Part shown: in pieces, positions 18,802-28,070 of the stretch
How the letters are laid out: each line of letters starts with the position of its first letter
Numbering within the stretch: the stretch's first letter is position 1
NCBI RefSeq assembly: GCF_900177665.1
Contig: NZ_FXAW01000006.1
Coordinates: 1-64,000 of the forward strand
DNA length: 64,000 nt
Direction: 5' to 3'
Source: Marivirga sericea
GTDB lineage: Bacteria > Bacteroidota > Bacteroidia > Cytophagales > Cyclobacteriaceae
Translations under genes and position numbers: made by a program
Notes under the pieces: model-generated
The model's input: the letters and a program-made list of their open reading frames with translations, nothing else
Database searches by the model: none
Told to the model about the DNA's origin: nothing

Positions 18802-19689
18802 ATGAACACTAAAAAATTTATCATTTCAAGGCTAGTTCCTCAAAGATTTGAGAAAATGCTCCGTAGTTTCAGAGATCAGTTCATCAGAAGCTACAAGATA
18901 GAAAAGTTGCCTAAAGAGATATACAGTAAAGAACTCAAGTTTTACAAGGTGTCTTTTTGCATAACTTGCATGAATAGACTTTTTCATTTAAAAAATACTC
19001 TAGAAAAAAATATTCTAGATAATAGAACCTACAAAAATCTTGAATTTATAGTCATTAACTATAATTCCAAAGATCATCTAGATAAATGGATGAAACAGCA
19101 TATGCTGAAATATATAGAATCAGGAATAGTAAAATATTATAAAACAGATGATCCCAGCTCATTTCACGCGTCAAAAGCTAAAAATCTGTCCCATTTATTA
19201 GCTGAGGGAGATATTGTATGCAACCTAGATGGCGATAATTTTACTGGAAAAGACTTTGCATTTTATATTAACTATATGTTTAATAAATACGAAGAAGATC
19301 TATTTCTCCATTTTACTAAAAAGCCATTTTGGGGAACAGAAGGCAGAATGGCTCTTTCAAAAGAGAATTTTCTTAAATTAGGTGGCTATGATGAAGATTT
19401 ATTACCCATAGGGCATGAAGACCATGATTTGATGAATAGGGCAAAAGCATCTGGGTTTAAATATTTGAAGATAGAGATTGAAAATTTTCTTAGATATCTA
19501 AGTAATACCGAAAAAGAAAAAGCAGAAAACTGTGTGGATGACTCCACAAGCTTTTATGTGTTAGAAAAAGGTAATCAAGAGAAATCTAACGAGAACATCA
19601 ACAATGGCAAACTAATAGCAAATCCAAGTGGGACAGAAAAATTTACACTATTCAAGAATTTCTCTACTGATCCTATCCCATACCCTTGA
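18802..19689 (+). CDS. GT-A glycosyltransferase (GT2/galactosyltransferase-like)
   Basis: 295 residues. After a basic N-terminus comes a GT-A core: SFCITCMNRLFHLKNTLEKN, then the metal-binding DGD in IVCNLDGDNFTGKDFA, then a block FWGTEGRMALSKENFLKLGG and DEDLLPIGHEDHDLMNRAKA, typical of the N-acetylgalactosaminyl/galactosyltransferase C-terminal region (the acidic EDxD carries the catalytic base). No membrane segment. Probably a cytoplasmic enzyme extending the repeat unit. The gene ends 27 bp from the tail of the converging GT-C-like gene. Sugar specificity unknown. Confidence 0.75.
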   Translation: MNTKKFIISRLVPQRFEKMLRSFRDQFIRSYKIEKLPKEIYSKELKFYKVSFCITCMNRLFHLKNTLEKNILDNRTYKNLEFIVINYNSKDHLDKWMKQHMLKYIESGIVKYYKTDDPSSFHASKAKNLSHLLAEGDIVCNLDGDNFTGKDFAFYINYMFNKYEEDLFLHFTKKPFWGTEGRMALSKENFLKLGGYDEDLLPIGHEDHDLMNRAKASGFKYLKIEIENFLRYLSNTEKEKAENCVDDSTSFYVLEKGNQEKSNENINNGKLIANPSGTEKFTLFKNFSTDPIPYP

Positions 19690-19716
19690 ACGATTTTATG
19701 ATCTAATGCAGAATAC

Positions 19717-21330
19717 TCATTTTCTGATGTATACTTCTACAGAATCAGTTTTATAACCCGTAGGAGATAAAAACTTTGCGCTCATCTCATAATTATCTAA
19801 GGCACAATCTCTCACTTCATAAGGAAAAAAATTATTTACATCGGGCATATCTTCAAATAGGATAATATCAAACTCTGAATTCTTTATTGCATTACAGAGC
19901 ATCTCTATTTCCCTATCAAAAACAGCCACCCCCTTGTGAAACCACAAAGGAAATTTTTGTCCATGTGGTGGCTCATAATTCAGCTCGTAAGCTAAAAAAG
20001 TCAAATTAGACATATTCAATACTTTCAGGTTCTCTTTCTTGACTACGGGTAAATTCTTGATGTGGATTAACCCCTCCATAGTATTTTTAGGGATTTTAAT
20101 CCTATTGAGCGACTTAAAGTCTGATTCAATCCAAATTACAGGTTCATTTTTCACTACTGTATCGGCTTTGGCTGCCCAATTACCCTTTGCCACCACATCC
20201 GAAGGAGGAGGTGTTAATAAAGAGGGTGCTACTTTTGATATTATCGGTTGGGAGTACTTCCAATAATTATCTGATTTCCAGAAAAATATGAATATGAGGA
20301 CAACCAGAAACACAATGGAATTCTTGAATTTCACTGCATTTTGCAGGGCATATAAAATAAAAGCAATTGCAAAACTATGAAAATACAAGTTAACCGTTGG
20401 AGGACTAAAACTTGTAACCTGAATAATTGTAGCTTGAAGAATAATGCCAATAGTAAAGAGCGCAAACAATACAAAGTTTTTATCTCTCAAGCTTGCTTTA
20501 AACCCTTCCTTATTGATTCTTAAACTAATGATGATGACAACTGCCAATAAATGACCTTTGAGCCATTCCGATCGAGCAAAAATATCATTAATAAAGTGAT
20601 AACTGCTTACTCTTGAATAATGAGGGGATTGACCATAATTAAACCAATAGCCAAAATCGTATTGTAGAAATGGCAGTACCAATGTTAAGTAGAAAAAAAT
20701 AAAAGAAGAAATTGCAATCAAAAGAGATTTCCAATTTCTAGAATAGACAAAATCAATGATTAAAATACTAAAAACGAATAAAACTGTCAGGGCTCCACCA
20801 TCTTGTTTCGTCAACAAAGCTAACCAGACAAAAAAGAAACATATAATTAGGTAGTAAAATTTAGGCTTACTTTTTACATAAAGTAGAACAAAATACAGCG
20901 CAATTAACTCAAAGAAAAATACGGTATGATTATACCAAGGCCAAAAATTAATAAGGGTAAATGAAAGGCACATAACAAGAATTGAAAAAAATACTGTAGC
21001 CTCATCTAACTTGAAAAGTTTTAATATACCTCTGAAAGTAAATAAACTAATCAAATTGATGAAAGCCTGTGCCTTTACCAATGTAATCATGTACGGACCA
21101 AATATTTTAAAAAAGATAAATGGGATGATCCAAAACCCGTAGCCTAACGGCATTCCAAAATCTTTATACGGTATTTGACCCAAAAACATTCTATAAGCAC
21201 CTTCCCAAGTCACATAAATATTTACTCTAAAAGGAAATTTAAGTAACAAAGGCAGTAAAGAGAAAAGGAGTATTAACCCAAAACCAAACCACTTAAGACT
21301 ATCATTTTTTAACTCATACGAGAAACGCAT
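19717..21330 (-). CDS. GT-C-like (GT39/ArnT-type) membrane glycosyltransferase candidate
   Basis: 537 residues with about ten membrane helices followed by a soluble C-terminal part of about 180 residues. The first external loop holds WEGAYRMFLGQIPYKDFGMP, in which the acidic residue of PYKDF sits where GT-C enzymes of the ArnT/PMT type keep their catalytic Asp. Such enzymes transfer a sugar from a polyprenyl-phosphate donor at the outer face of the inner membrane. It lies about 1.2 kb from the UbiA-like and DprE1-like genes that would make polyprenyl-phospho-arabinose, so it is the best candidate user of that donor. Assignment as GT-C is by topology and this loop only; it could be an inactive relative. 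Confidence 0.6.
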   Translation of the reverse strand: MRFSYELKNDSLKWFGFGLILLFSLLPLLLKFPFRVNIYVTWEGAYRMFLGQIPYKDFGMPLGYGFWIIPFIFFKIFGPYMITLVKAQAFINLISLFTFRGILKLFKLDEATVFFSILVMCLSFTLINFWPWYNHTVFFFELIALYFVLLYVKSKPKFYYLIICFFFVWLALLTKQDGGALTVLFVFSILIIDFVYSRNWKSLLIAISSFIFFYLTLVLPFLQYDFGYWFNYGQSPHYSRVSSYHFINDIFARSEWLKGHLLAVVIIISLRINKEGFKASLRDKNFVLFALFTIGIILQATIIQVTSFSPPTVNLYFHSFAIAFILYALQNAVKFKNSIVFLVVLIFIFFWKSDNYWKYSQPIISKVAPSLLTPPPSDVVAKGNWAAKADTVVKNEPVIWIESDFKSLNRIKIPKNTMEGLIHIKNLPVVKKENLKVLNMSNLTFLAYELNYEPPHGQKFPLWFHKGVAVFDREIEMLCNAIKNSEFDIILFEDMPDVNNFFPYEVRDCALDNYEMSAKFLSPTGYKTDSVEVYIRK

Positions 21331-21561
21331 ACATTTACTAGTTGAAGAGCTGCAAAAATATTAAAAATATTTAATATCTTCTTAGGTTATTAATATTAAT
21401 TATTCTTTTAACTGGTTGGGAGTTTAACCTACATTGTGTGAAATAAATTGTAGCGACTTATCGTATTTTTCTTACAAAATATCTATTTACAGGAATTTAA
21501 TATAACTTTACATATATAGCCTATAATCTTAATGTAATCAGCTAGCGTCATTCTATTTACT

Positions 21562-22482
21562 ATGAAATATTTTAAAAATCCAGAATGGATTAATAAGACA
21601 TTACTTCAGATAAAAAATTATGACTCCCTGCAAGAGGACATTTTCAATGACATTAACTATAGATTAGATGGTATCATTTCTAAAAAACCAGAGGTCTCAG
21701 TTATCATCTCAGCTTGGAATGAAGAGGTTAATATAATTCGCTGTATTGATTCTCTCTCAAAATTAGAAACAAGCATACCTTTTGAAATAATTGTTGTAAA
21801 TAATAATTCTACTGATAGGACCGACAAAAGTATCAAAAAGCTCCACGTAAACAACTTCTTTCAGCCTATTCAAGGTTGTGGACCAGCGCGACAATTAGGA
21901 CAAGAACAGGCACAGGGAAAGTATATATTATTAGCGGATGCCGACTGTTTATATCCGCCCAAATGGCTGGATTTAATGTTAGAACAGTTAAAGAAAGACC
22001 AAGTAGTCTGTGTTTATGGGCGTTACTCTTTTTTAGCAGATTCTAAATGGTTACGCTTGAAACTGTCTATTTATGAAAGAATGAAAGATTTGATGGCAGA
22101 AATCCGTGCTTGGAAAAGACCCTACTTAAATGCCTATGGGATAAGCATGGGATACCTGAGAGAAGCTGGATTAAAGGCTGGATATATACAGCATAATACC
22201 TGGGGGGATGATGGAAGGATTGCATTTGACATGATGGAATATGGTAAAATCAGGCAGGTAAAATCGGCGGAGGCCAGGGTTTGGACAGGGTATAGATCAC
22301 TTTTAAGAGATGGCAGCATCACTAATGCTTTTATAACCAGAGTGTTTAAAGAGCTGCTTAGACTTGGTGATTATTTTAAAAAGAAAAAAGATCATGACAC
22401 TCATAAATCTGCAAACCTTCCTCATTCAATTGATGAAAATTTTCAACTTTTAAAAAATAAATTTAAGAGGCGCAAAAAATAA
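21562..22482 (+). CDS. Family 2 glycosyltransferase
   Basis: 306 residues. A standard GT2 core starts at about residue 45: EVSVIISAWNEEVNIIRCID, then EIIVVNNNSTDRTDKSIK, and the metal-binding DAD in YILLADADCLYPPKWLDLML. The acceptor region includes NAYGISMGYLREAG and WGDDGRIAFDMMEYG. No clear membrane segment. It starts a plus-strand run continuing with the UbiA-like gene 60 bp downstream, so it may act on the arabinose-related glycan, though this is positional. Donor unknown. Confidence 0.82.
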   Translation: MKYFKNPEWINKTLLQIKNYDSLQEDIFNDINYRLDGIISKKPEVSVIISAWNEEVNIIRCIDSLSKLETSIPFEIIVVNNNSTDRTDKSIKKLHVNNFFQPIQGCGPARQLGQEQAQGKYILLADADCLYPPKWLDLMLEQLKKDQVVCVYGRYSFLADSKWLRLKLSIYERMKDLMAEIRAWKRPYLNAYGISMGYLREAGLKAGYIQHNTWGDDGRIAFDMMEYGKIRQVKSAEARVWTGYRSLLRDGSITNAFITRVFKELLRLGDYFKKKKDHDTHKSANLPHSIDENFQLLKNKFKRRKK

Positions 22483-22542
22483 AATCTAATCTACTTATTC
22501 TGTTTATGGGAGGAATCATTATCTTAAATTTAATTCGAAGCA

Positions 22543-23436
22543 ATGTTCAGTCAAGCTAAAAATATACATGTACCGTATTGGATTAAATTGATACGTCCCC
22601 ACCAATGGATCAAAAATTTATTCCTTTTCCTTCCTGCTTTCTTTGCAGGCATCCTTTACAATTATTCACTATTTGCGAATCTATTCCTGGGTTTTTTGGC
22701 GTTTAGTTTTGCCGCTAGTTCCATTTATATTTTTAATGATATTCAGGATGCAGAAAGTGACAGAAATCATCCTATTAAAAAATATAGACCTATCGCATTT
22801 GGCAAAATCTCAAGTACTCTCGCATACGTTATGATGGGTATATTACTCTCTATATCTATATCAATATGCTATTTTCTAAGTAGCGCATTTTCATCAATAG
22901 TAATTCTATATCTTTTTTTGAATTTGTTTTATTCACTAGGATTAAAGAAAATAGCGATTCTTGATATCATTATTGTATCAAGTGGCTTCGTCTTTAGAAC
23001 TTTAAGCGGTGGGATAATTGCAGATGTTCCCGTTTCAAAATGGCTTGTTTTGATGATATTTCTACTGGCGTTATTTTTAGCAATGGCTAAAAGATTAGAT
23101 GATTTGTTACTAGAAAAAGAAACTGGAATAGTAGGTAAGAAAAATGAAGGGAAATACAACATTCCTTATACCACCTCTGGAATTACAATGTTAGCCGGAA
23201 TTCTGATTGTATGCTATATCATGTATTCCATTTCAGAAGATGTGATGGGTCGTCAACACAGCGACCAAGTATATTTAACAAGTATTTTTGTTATAGCAGG
23301 AATCTTAAGATATCTTCAAATCATTTTGGTGGAAAACAAAAGGTGGTCGCCTACCAGAGTTCTTTATAAAGACCCTTTTATTATTGGCACTGTTTTTCTT
23401 TGGGCTGCTAGCTTCATATTTATTATTTATTTTTGA
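22543..23436 (+). CDS. Polyprenyl-phosphate 5-phosphoribosyltransferase (UbiA family, Rv3806c-like)
   Basis: 297 residues, about eight to nine membrane helices. The UbiA metal-binding motif is FNDIQDAESDRNHPIKKYRP; the HPxKxxRPIAxG continuation is characteristic of decaprenyl-phosphate phosphoribosyltransferases (mycobacterial Rv3806c), not of ubiquinone or heme prenyltransferases. The N-terminal RPHQWIKNLFLFLPAFFAG is also typical. By family knowledge it moves 5-phosphoribose from PRPP to a polyprenyl phosphate in the inner membrane, the first committed step toward polyprenyl-phospho-arabinose. A DprE1 homologue follows 180 bp later, supporting this reading. The natural lipid in Bacteroidota would differ in length from decaprenyl. 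Confidence 0.85.
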   Translation: MFSQAKNIHVPYWIKLIRPHQWIKNLFLFLPAFFAGILYNYSLFANLFLGFLAFSFAASSIYIFNDIQDAESDRNHPIKKYRPIAFGKISSTLAYVMMGILLSISISICYFLSSAFSSIVILYLFLNLFYSLGLKKIAILDIIIVSSGFVFRTLSGGIIADVPVSKWLVLMIFLLALFLAMAKRLDDLLLEKETGIVGKKNEGKYNIPYTTSGITMLAGILIVCYIMYSISEDVMGRQHSDQVYLTSIFVIAGILRYLQIILVENKRWSPTRVLYKDPFIIGTVFLWAASFIFIIYF

Positions 23437-23616
23437 TACAATAATAACATACTTTTAATTTCAAAATCATCCTTTAAAACAACCACTTAACATGTGAATC
23501 TACTATAAAGATTAGACCAACTTTTATTAAAAATAAATGATAGAGCTATGAATATTATCCACTTATAGTAGTAAATTTATCTAAGGATATTTGTAGTCAA
23601 AAATCGTTTTTATTGA

Positions 23617-24954
23617 ATGCCCAGAAATAAAAAAAGCATATCAAACTGGAATAATTTTCCAAAAATAGAAGCAGAAGAATATTCAGTAAACTACCAAGCT
23701 GATGCAATTAAAATCATTCAAAACACAGATCACTCCATTATTGGTCGCGGGAATGGTAGGTGCTATGGGGATGCATCATTAGCGAAACAAGTTATTTCAA
23801 CTCTCAAACATAATTGCATCCTATTTTTTGATACTCAAAATGGTATTATAGAGTGCGAAGCTGGTATTCTATTTAAAAACCTCGTTGATTTTTTAGTTCC
23901 AAAGGGATGGTTTCTACCAGTAACTCCAGGTACAAAATACATTACCCTAGGTGGAGCAGTTGCTTCAGATGTTCATGGTAAGAACCATCATAAAGAAGGT
24001 AGCTTTTCAAAACACGTTTTAAGCTTTTCCATAATGATAGAAAGTGGAGAAATACTTGAAGTCAGTTCAGAAACCTACAGTGATTTATTTAGCGCAACAA
24101 TGGGCGGAATGGGGCTAACTGGCCTAATACTGTCCGTAAGATTTCGACTAAAAAAAATTGAGTCCGCCTATATCACTCAACAACAAGTTCAAGCCAAAAA
24201 TCTCGATCATGTCATTGATCTATTCACGGAGTATAAAAACTCTACCTATACAATGGCCTGGATAGATTGCCTAGCAAAGGGAAAAAATCAAGGTAGAAGC
24301 ATTATGTATGCTGGCGAACACAGTCAAATAGCGGAACTGCCTAAGAAAAAGCATGATCAACCTTTATCAATTCCAAGTAAAAGAAAAATAAGTGTGCCTG
24401 TCAATCTTCCCTCTTTCGCACTTAATCGGTTCTCGGTAAGCGTCTTTAATCAGTTTTATTACACTACTCACCCCTCTAAAAGAAACCAAATTATAGATTA
24501 TGATAGCTTCTTCTATCCGTTAGATTCGCTCTTGGAGTGGAATAAAATGTATGGAAAGAAAGGTTTTATTCAATATCAGTTTGTAATTCCTTTAGCCGAC
24601 AACGCGGCAGGACTAAAAAAAATATTAGATAAAATAAGTCAAAAAGGATGGGGCTCATTTTTAGCAGTCTTGAAACTGTTTGGTCCGCAAGACAGCATAA
24701 TCTCATTTCCTATGGAAGGACTGACCCTTGCATTGGATTTCCCTATCAAAAAAGGACTTTTCGACTTTTTAGATGAATTAGATAAAATTGTGGAGGCACA
24801 TGGTGGTAGAATCTACCTATCTAAAGACGCTAGAATGCAAAAAGAAACTTTTGAAGCGACTTACCCAAATTATAACAGATTCATTCAAACAATTGAGAAA
24901 TTCAATCCCAATAAAAAATTCAACTCTCATTTATCGAAAAGAATCGTCTATTAA
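23617..24954 (+). CDS. dprE1: DprE1-like FAD oxidoreductase (polyprenylphospho-ribofuranose 2-oxidase)
   Basis: 445 residues. The FAD-binding VAO fold is clear: GRGNGRCYGDASLA, then LGGAVASDVHGKNHHKEGSF, matching the HGKNHH motif of mycobacterial DprE1, and FSATMGGMGLTGLI. The C-terminal block ALDFPIKKG then GGRIYLSKDARMQKETF matches DprE1 order, including the active-site Lys of the SKD stretch. DprE1 oxidises the 2'-hydroxyl of polyprenylphospho-ribose to the keto form. At the site of the mycobacterial Cys387 (NICVDFPI) this protein has Ala372 (TLALDFPI), by alignment from memory. The next pathway gene (dprE2) is not adjacent; an esterase-adhesin gene lies between them. Confidence 0.85.
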   Translation: MPRNKKSISNWNNFPKIEAEEYSVNYQADAIKIIQNTDHSIIGRGNGRCYGDASLAKQVISTLKHNCILFFDTQNGIIECEAGILFKNLVDFLVPKGWFLPVTPGTKYITLGGAVASDVHGKNHHKEGSFSKHVLSFSIMIESGEILEVSSETYSDLFSATMGGMGLTGLILSVRFRLKKIESAYITQQQVQAKNLDHVIDLFTEYKNSTYTMAWIDCLAKGKNQGRSIMYAGEHSQIAELPKKKHDQPLSIPSKRKISVPVNLPSFALNRFSVSVFNQFYYTTHPSKRNQIIDYDSFFYPLDSLLEWNKMYGKKGFIQYQFVIPLADNAAGLKKILDKISQKGWGSFLAVLKLFGPQDSIISFPMEGLTLALDFPIKKGLFDFLDELDKIVEAHGGRIYLSKDARMQKETFEATYPNYNRFIQTIEKFNPNKKFNSHLSKRIVY

Positions 24955-25356
24955 TCGATATAACTTACACAAGTTGTTAATAGAGGGTTTTTCTCCTCTA
25001 ACCTAAAATCCAATCATTTAAGTTTGCGTCATTAAATCTATTGCAAACTTTAAAAACTGAAATGACACAATTCAATATAAAAAATAAAGGAGTCCTGTAT
25101 TATAATCAAAGATTGTACATTCCAATACAGATTTGTTATTAGAATACATTGTCTACTCTAAAATCTTTACCCTGTAAATATTCTTCAAGTGATAATTACT
25201 AAATGTATTCCGCTTTAGTCTAATAACCAATACGAGACTGCAAAAAAGTTCGAATAATATGGGATTCTTAAATTTTCTCAACTCATAACCCATTTCATTC
25301 ACTTCTCTTCAATTATATCAAATCACACTTAAAAGTGTATTAAAAATTCAATCAAC
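24955..25356. other. Intergenic stretch with two inverted repeats
   Basis: 402 bp without a credible gene. TAGAGG at 24981-24986 pairs with CCTCTA at 24995-25000 (weak hairpin just after dprE1, no T-run). AAGTTTGC at 25020-25027 pairs with GCAAACTT at 25043-25050 across a 15-nt loop. A third, ACACTT AA AAGTGT, lies near 25325, close to the next gene's start, and could be an operator. Confidence 0.4.
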
Positions 25357-27612
25357 ATGCGTACTCATAAAACACAGTTCAACAACCTACTTGCTATAAA
25401 AAAGATAGTACTAGCAAGCTTTTTACTATTATTCATTTCTACTTTTGAACTTCAAGCGCAACAATTAGCGAAAGTCTCTTCCAATGGAATAGGCTTTTTA
25501 GAATATTTGCCAAGCAATTATGACTCGAATGCAGATCTCTATCCAGCCATAATATTTTTGCATGGGAGCGGAGAGAGAGGAGATGGTTCTGCAGCTTCGC
25601 TTGAAGCGGTAAAAAAGCATGGCCCGCCAAAACATATCAAAAATGGTGAGACAATGTGCTTTGATAATAACGGTGTTGAAGAATGCTTTATCGTTTTATC
25701 CCCTCAAACATCCAGATGGACTTGGGTAGGGTATGAAATGATCCCGTTTGTAGATTATGCATTAGAGACTTACCGCATTGATCCTGAAAGGGTGTATCTG
25801 ACTGGATTAAGCATGGGTGGCGAGGGCACTTGGAAAGTAGCCTATTCAGAAGAAAATACTACGAATCGCTTTGCAGCACTTGCACCTATCGCAGGCAGAG
25901 GAAATTACCAAGACGCTTGTATAGTAGCAGGCCATGAATTAGCTGTCTGGGCATTTCATGGAGAAAATGACGGAGCAATTAGCTTATTTGCAGGAAAGAG
26001 TCCTATAAATGGCATGAACCTCTGCAATGCAGACCCTGCACCTATATTTACGGTTTATGAAGGAGTTGGGCATTCGGGTGCATGGCAAAGAGCTTATAAA
26101 ACTGATAACTCCCTACACTCACCAAATTTATATGAATGGTTTCTTTCGCAAAAAAGACCTGCTACAACTCATGATGATATACCAACTGCACCTGATAATT
26201 TAGCTAGTGGTTTTAAGAACGACAATCAAATAAGCCTAAACTGGGATGATAATTCAAATAATGAAACTAATTTCCTAATCGAAAGATCAATCAGTTCAAC
26301 TACTAATTTCAGTGTAATTCAAAGTACTGAAAGCAATGTGATACAATATAAAGATACTAATTTAACACCAAACACTCAGTACTACTATAGAACAAGAGCT
26401 AAGAATAATAATGTCTACTCCCCTTACTCAAATGTTATATCCGTTAAAACTAATGAATTTGTATCTAACGAACCTCAAAGTGTACATATCATCGATAATG
26501 AACATCCATCAGTAAGTAAAACCGGAGATTGGATCGTAAGTACCGCAGGCGGTAGCAATAAATATGAAACGAATTATCTCCATGATGGAAATAATCAGAA
26601 AGCAGAGAAGGAAATTACCTTTGACGTGGAGTTGGAATCGGGAAGATATGAGGTTTTTGCTTGGTGGTATGCTTACCAAAACAGAGCCTCAAATACACCT
26701 TTTGAAATAAATAGTGACGGTGGAACTACTACTGTTTATAAAAACCAAAAACGGAACAATGCTCAGTGGATCTCACTTGGAACCTACGATTTCTCATCCA
26801 ATGCCATCGTTAAAATCAGTAATGAGAATACAGATGGATATGTGGTTGCAGATGCACTGAAATTTGAATCAGTTGAAACCTTCAGTCCCCAGCCACAATC
26901 GGAGCTAATTCTGGATAATCAAGACCAAGGAGTAAATACAAATGGTAATTGGGCATCTAGTTCTTTCGGTGGTAGCAATAAATACCATGAGGATTATTTT
27001 CACGATGGTAATGCCCAAAAGGGCAGCAAGAGTGTTAGCTTTAGTACTGCTGTTAGCCCGGGAAATTATGAGGTCTTTGCGAGGTGGTATGCTTATAGCA
27101 ACAGAGCTACAAACACACCTTTTGAAATAGTCTCATCAACTGGATCTAATACCATTATTAAAAATCAACAACTAAATAATGCGGAATGGGTTTCATTAGG
27201 GATATATCAGTTTGAAGAGGTTGCAGAAGTAATTATAAGAAATAATAATACTGACGGCTATGTTGTTGCTGATGCTATCAAGCTAGTACCAACTTCCACG
27301 GCTGCAATGGAAGCGAAATCCACACAACCAACAAATACAGAAGAACTACAGATATCTTCTCTTGATGAATTGACGGTTTTTCCAAATCCTGTCCATAACA
27401 CTTTTACTATAAATTCTCCCTTTGAAGAGCCAATTAGATTTCATTTAAAGATTAGAAATCAAAGCGGACATTTAGAATGGGAACAAATTGTAGAAGAATT
27501 GGGAGATATTAAAATACATTTAGACAGAACGCTTATCAATAGTGGTACTAAGTACTTAAGTATCGAAGTGGCAGGCCATCCAATCAAGATACTACAACTA
27601 CTAATGCTGTAA
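25357..27612 (+). CDS. Secreted esterase with FN3, two golvesin-like domains and T9SS type A tail
   Basis: 751 residues: signal peptide (cleavage near ELQAQQ); alpha/beta-hydrolase of the PHB-depolymerase/feruloyl-esterase type (about 40-265) with oxyanion region FLHGSGERG, nucleophile Ser152 in GLSMGGEG, Asp205 in HGENDGAI and His239 in VGHSGAW; a fibronectin type III domain (about 275-367); two tandem golvesin-C-terminal-like domains of about 130 residues (about 376-505 and 517-646), each with GGSNKY, LHDGN/FHDGN, WWYAY/RWYAY, NTPFEI and DGYVVADA; and a type A sorting domain (about 669-751) with LTVFPNPVHNTFTI. The triad is complete, so it should be active outside the cell, perhaps on acyl groups of polysaccharide. 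It lies between dprE1 and dprE2. Its catalytic domain is closely similar to that of the 1884-aa protein encoded at 42450-48104. Confidence 0.85.
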   Translation: MRTHKTQFNNLLAIKKIVLASFLLLFISTFELQAQQLAKVSSNGIGFLEYLPSNYDSNADLYPAIIFLHGSGERGDGSAASLEAVKKHGPPKHIKNGETMCFDNNGVEECFIVLSPQTSRWTWVGYEMIPFVDYALETYRIDPERVYLTGLSMGGEGTWKVAYSEENTTNRFAALAPIAGRGNYQDACIVAGHELAVWAFHGENDGAISLFAGKSPINGMNLCNADPAPIFTVYEGVGHSGAWQRAYKTDNSLHSPNLYEWFLSQKRPATTHDDIPTAPDNLASGFKNDNQISLNWDDNSNNETNFLIERSISSTTNFSVIQSTESNVIQYKDTNLTPNTQYYYRTRAKNNNVYSPYSNVISVKTNEFVSNEPQSVHIIDNEHPSVSKTGDWIVSTAGGSNKYETNYLHDGNNQKAEKEITFDVELESGRYEVFAWWYAYQNRASNTPFEINSDGGTTTVYKNQKRNNAQWISLGTYDFSSNAIVKISNENTDGYVVADALKFESVETFSPQPQSELILDNQDQGVNTNGNWASSSFGGSNKYHEDYFHDGNAQKGSKSVSFSTAVSPGNYEVFARWYAYSNRATNTPFEIVSSTGSNTIIKNQQLNNAEWVSLGIYQFEEVAEVIIRNNNTDGYVVADAIKLVPTSTAAMEAKSTQPTNTEELQISSLDELTVFPNPVHNTFTINSPFEEPIRFHLKIRNQSGHLEWEQIVEELGDIKIHLDRTLINSGTKYLSIEVAGHPIKILQLLML

Positions 27613-27634
27613 TCCTGTCATATAATAATACTAA

Positions 27635-27666
27635 AAGAATGACCCATTAAATGATGGGCCATTCTT
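27635..27666 (+). terminator. Stem-loop after the esterase gene, possible terminator
   Basis: A 13-bp stem (AAGAATGACCCAT with ATGGGCCATTCTT, one A-C mismatch) and 6-nt loop, 23 bp after the stop codon. No good T-run follows, so termination is uncertain. Confidence 0.4.
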
Positions 27667-27954
27667 CCATTTACGCAAGTTCCCCTCCTTCTTACAAAAA
27701 TCTGAACTATGCACTACCCTTACAAAGAGGGTAACCAAAACACATCAATGCTTCCTTTTTATTCTTCATGTTTGATACCCTTCCTAAGCCTATAATAAAA
27801 GCAAATAAATGGGCTTCTATAACCTCAAATCAAATAATTTGAAAAGCTAAATCGCTATTCCCCCTTGAATGGAATTACTGCAGTGACTTTGCGATGAAAA
27901 CCTTAATAACTAATCAGTTCGTTTCTATTTTAAGTCTTCTAATTCACCTTTTTA

Positions 27955-27989
27955 TTTGAGAATTATTTAGGTAGTTTTAAATATCTTTA
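27955..27989 (+). promoter_or_regulatory. Possible promoter for dprE2 and the HAD phosphatase
   Basis: TTTG at 27955-27958, 23 nt, then TATCTTTA at 27982-27989 (one mismatch to TAnnTTTG). The start would lie about 75 nt before the ATG. Confidence 0.3.
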
Positions 27990-28070
27990 TGTAAGATTAT
28001 TTCAAAACTAATTGTCTTCAGTTAACACAGATATGGTAACTCCCTTAAATGTAATCAAACACAGCTTAAA

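Larger units (their letters stand above)
27613..28070. other. Intergenic stretch before dprE2
   Basis: 458 bp. Apart from the hairpin at its start (27635-27666) and a promoter-like pair near its end (27955-27989), I see no gene or repeat. Confidence 0.5.
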
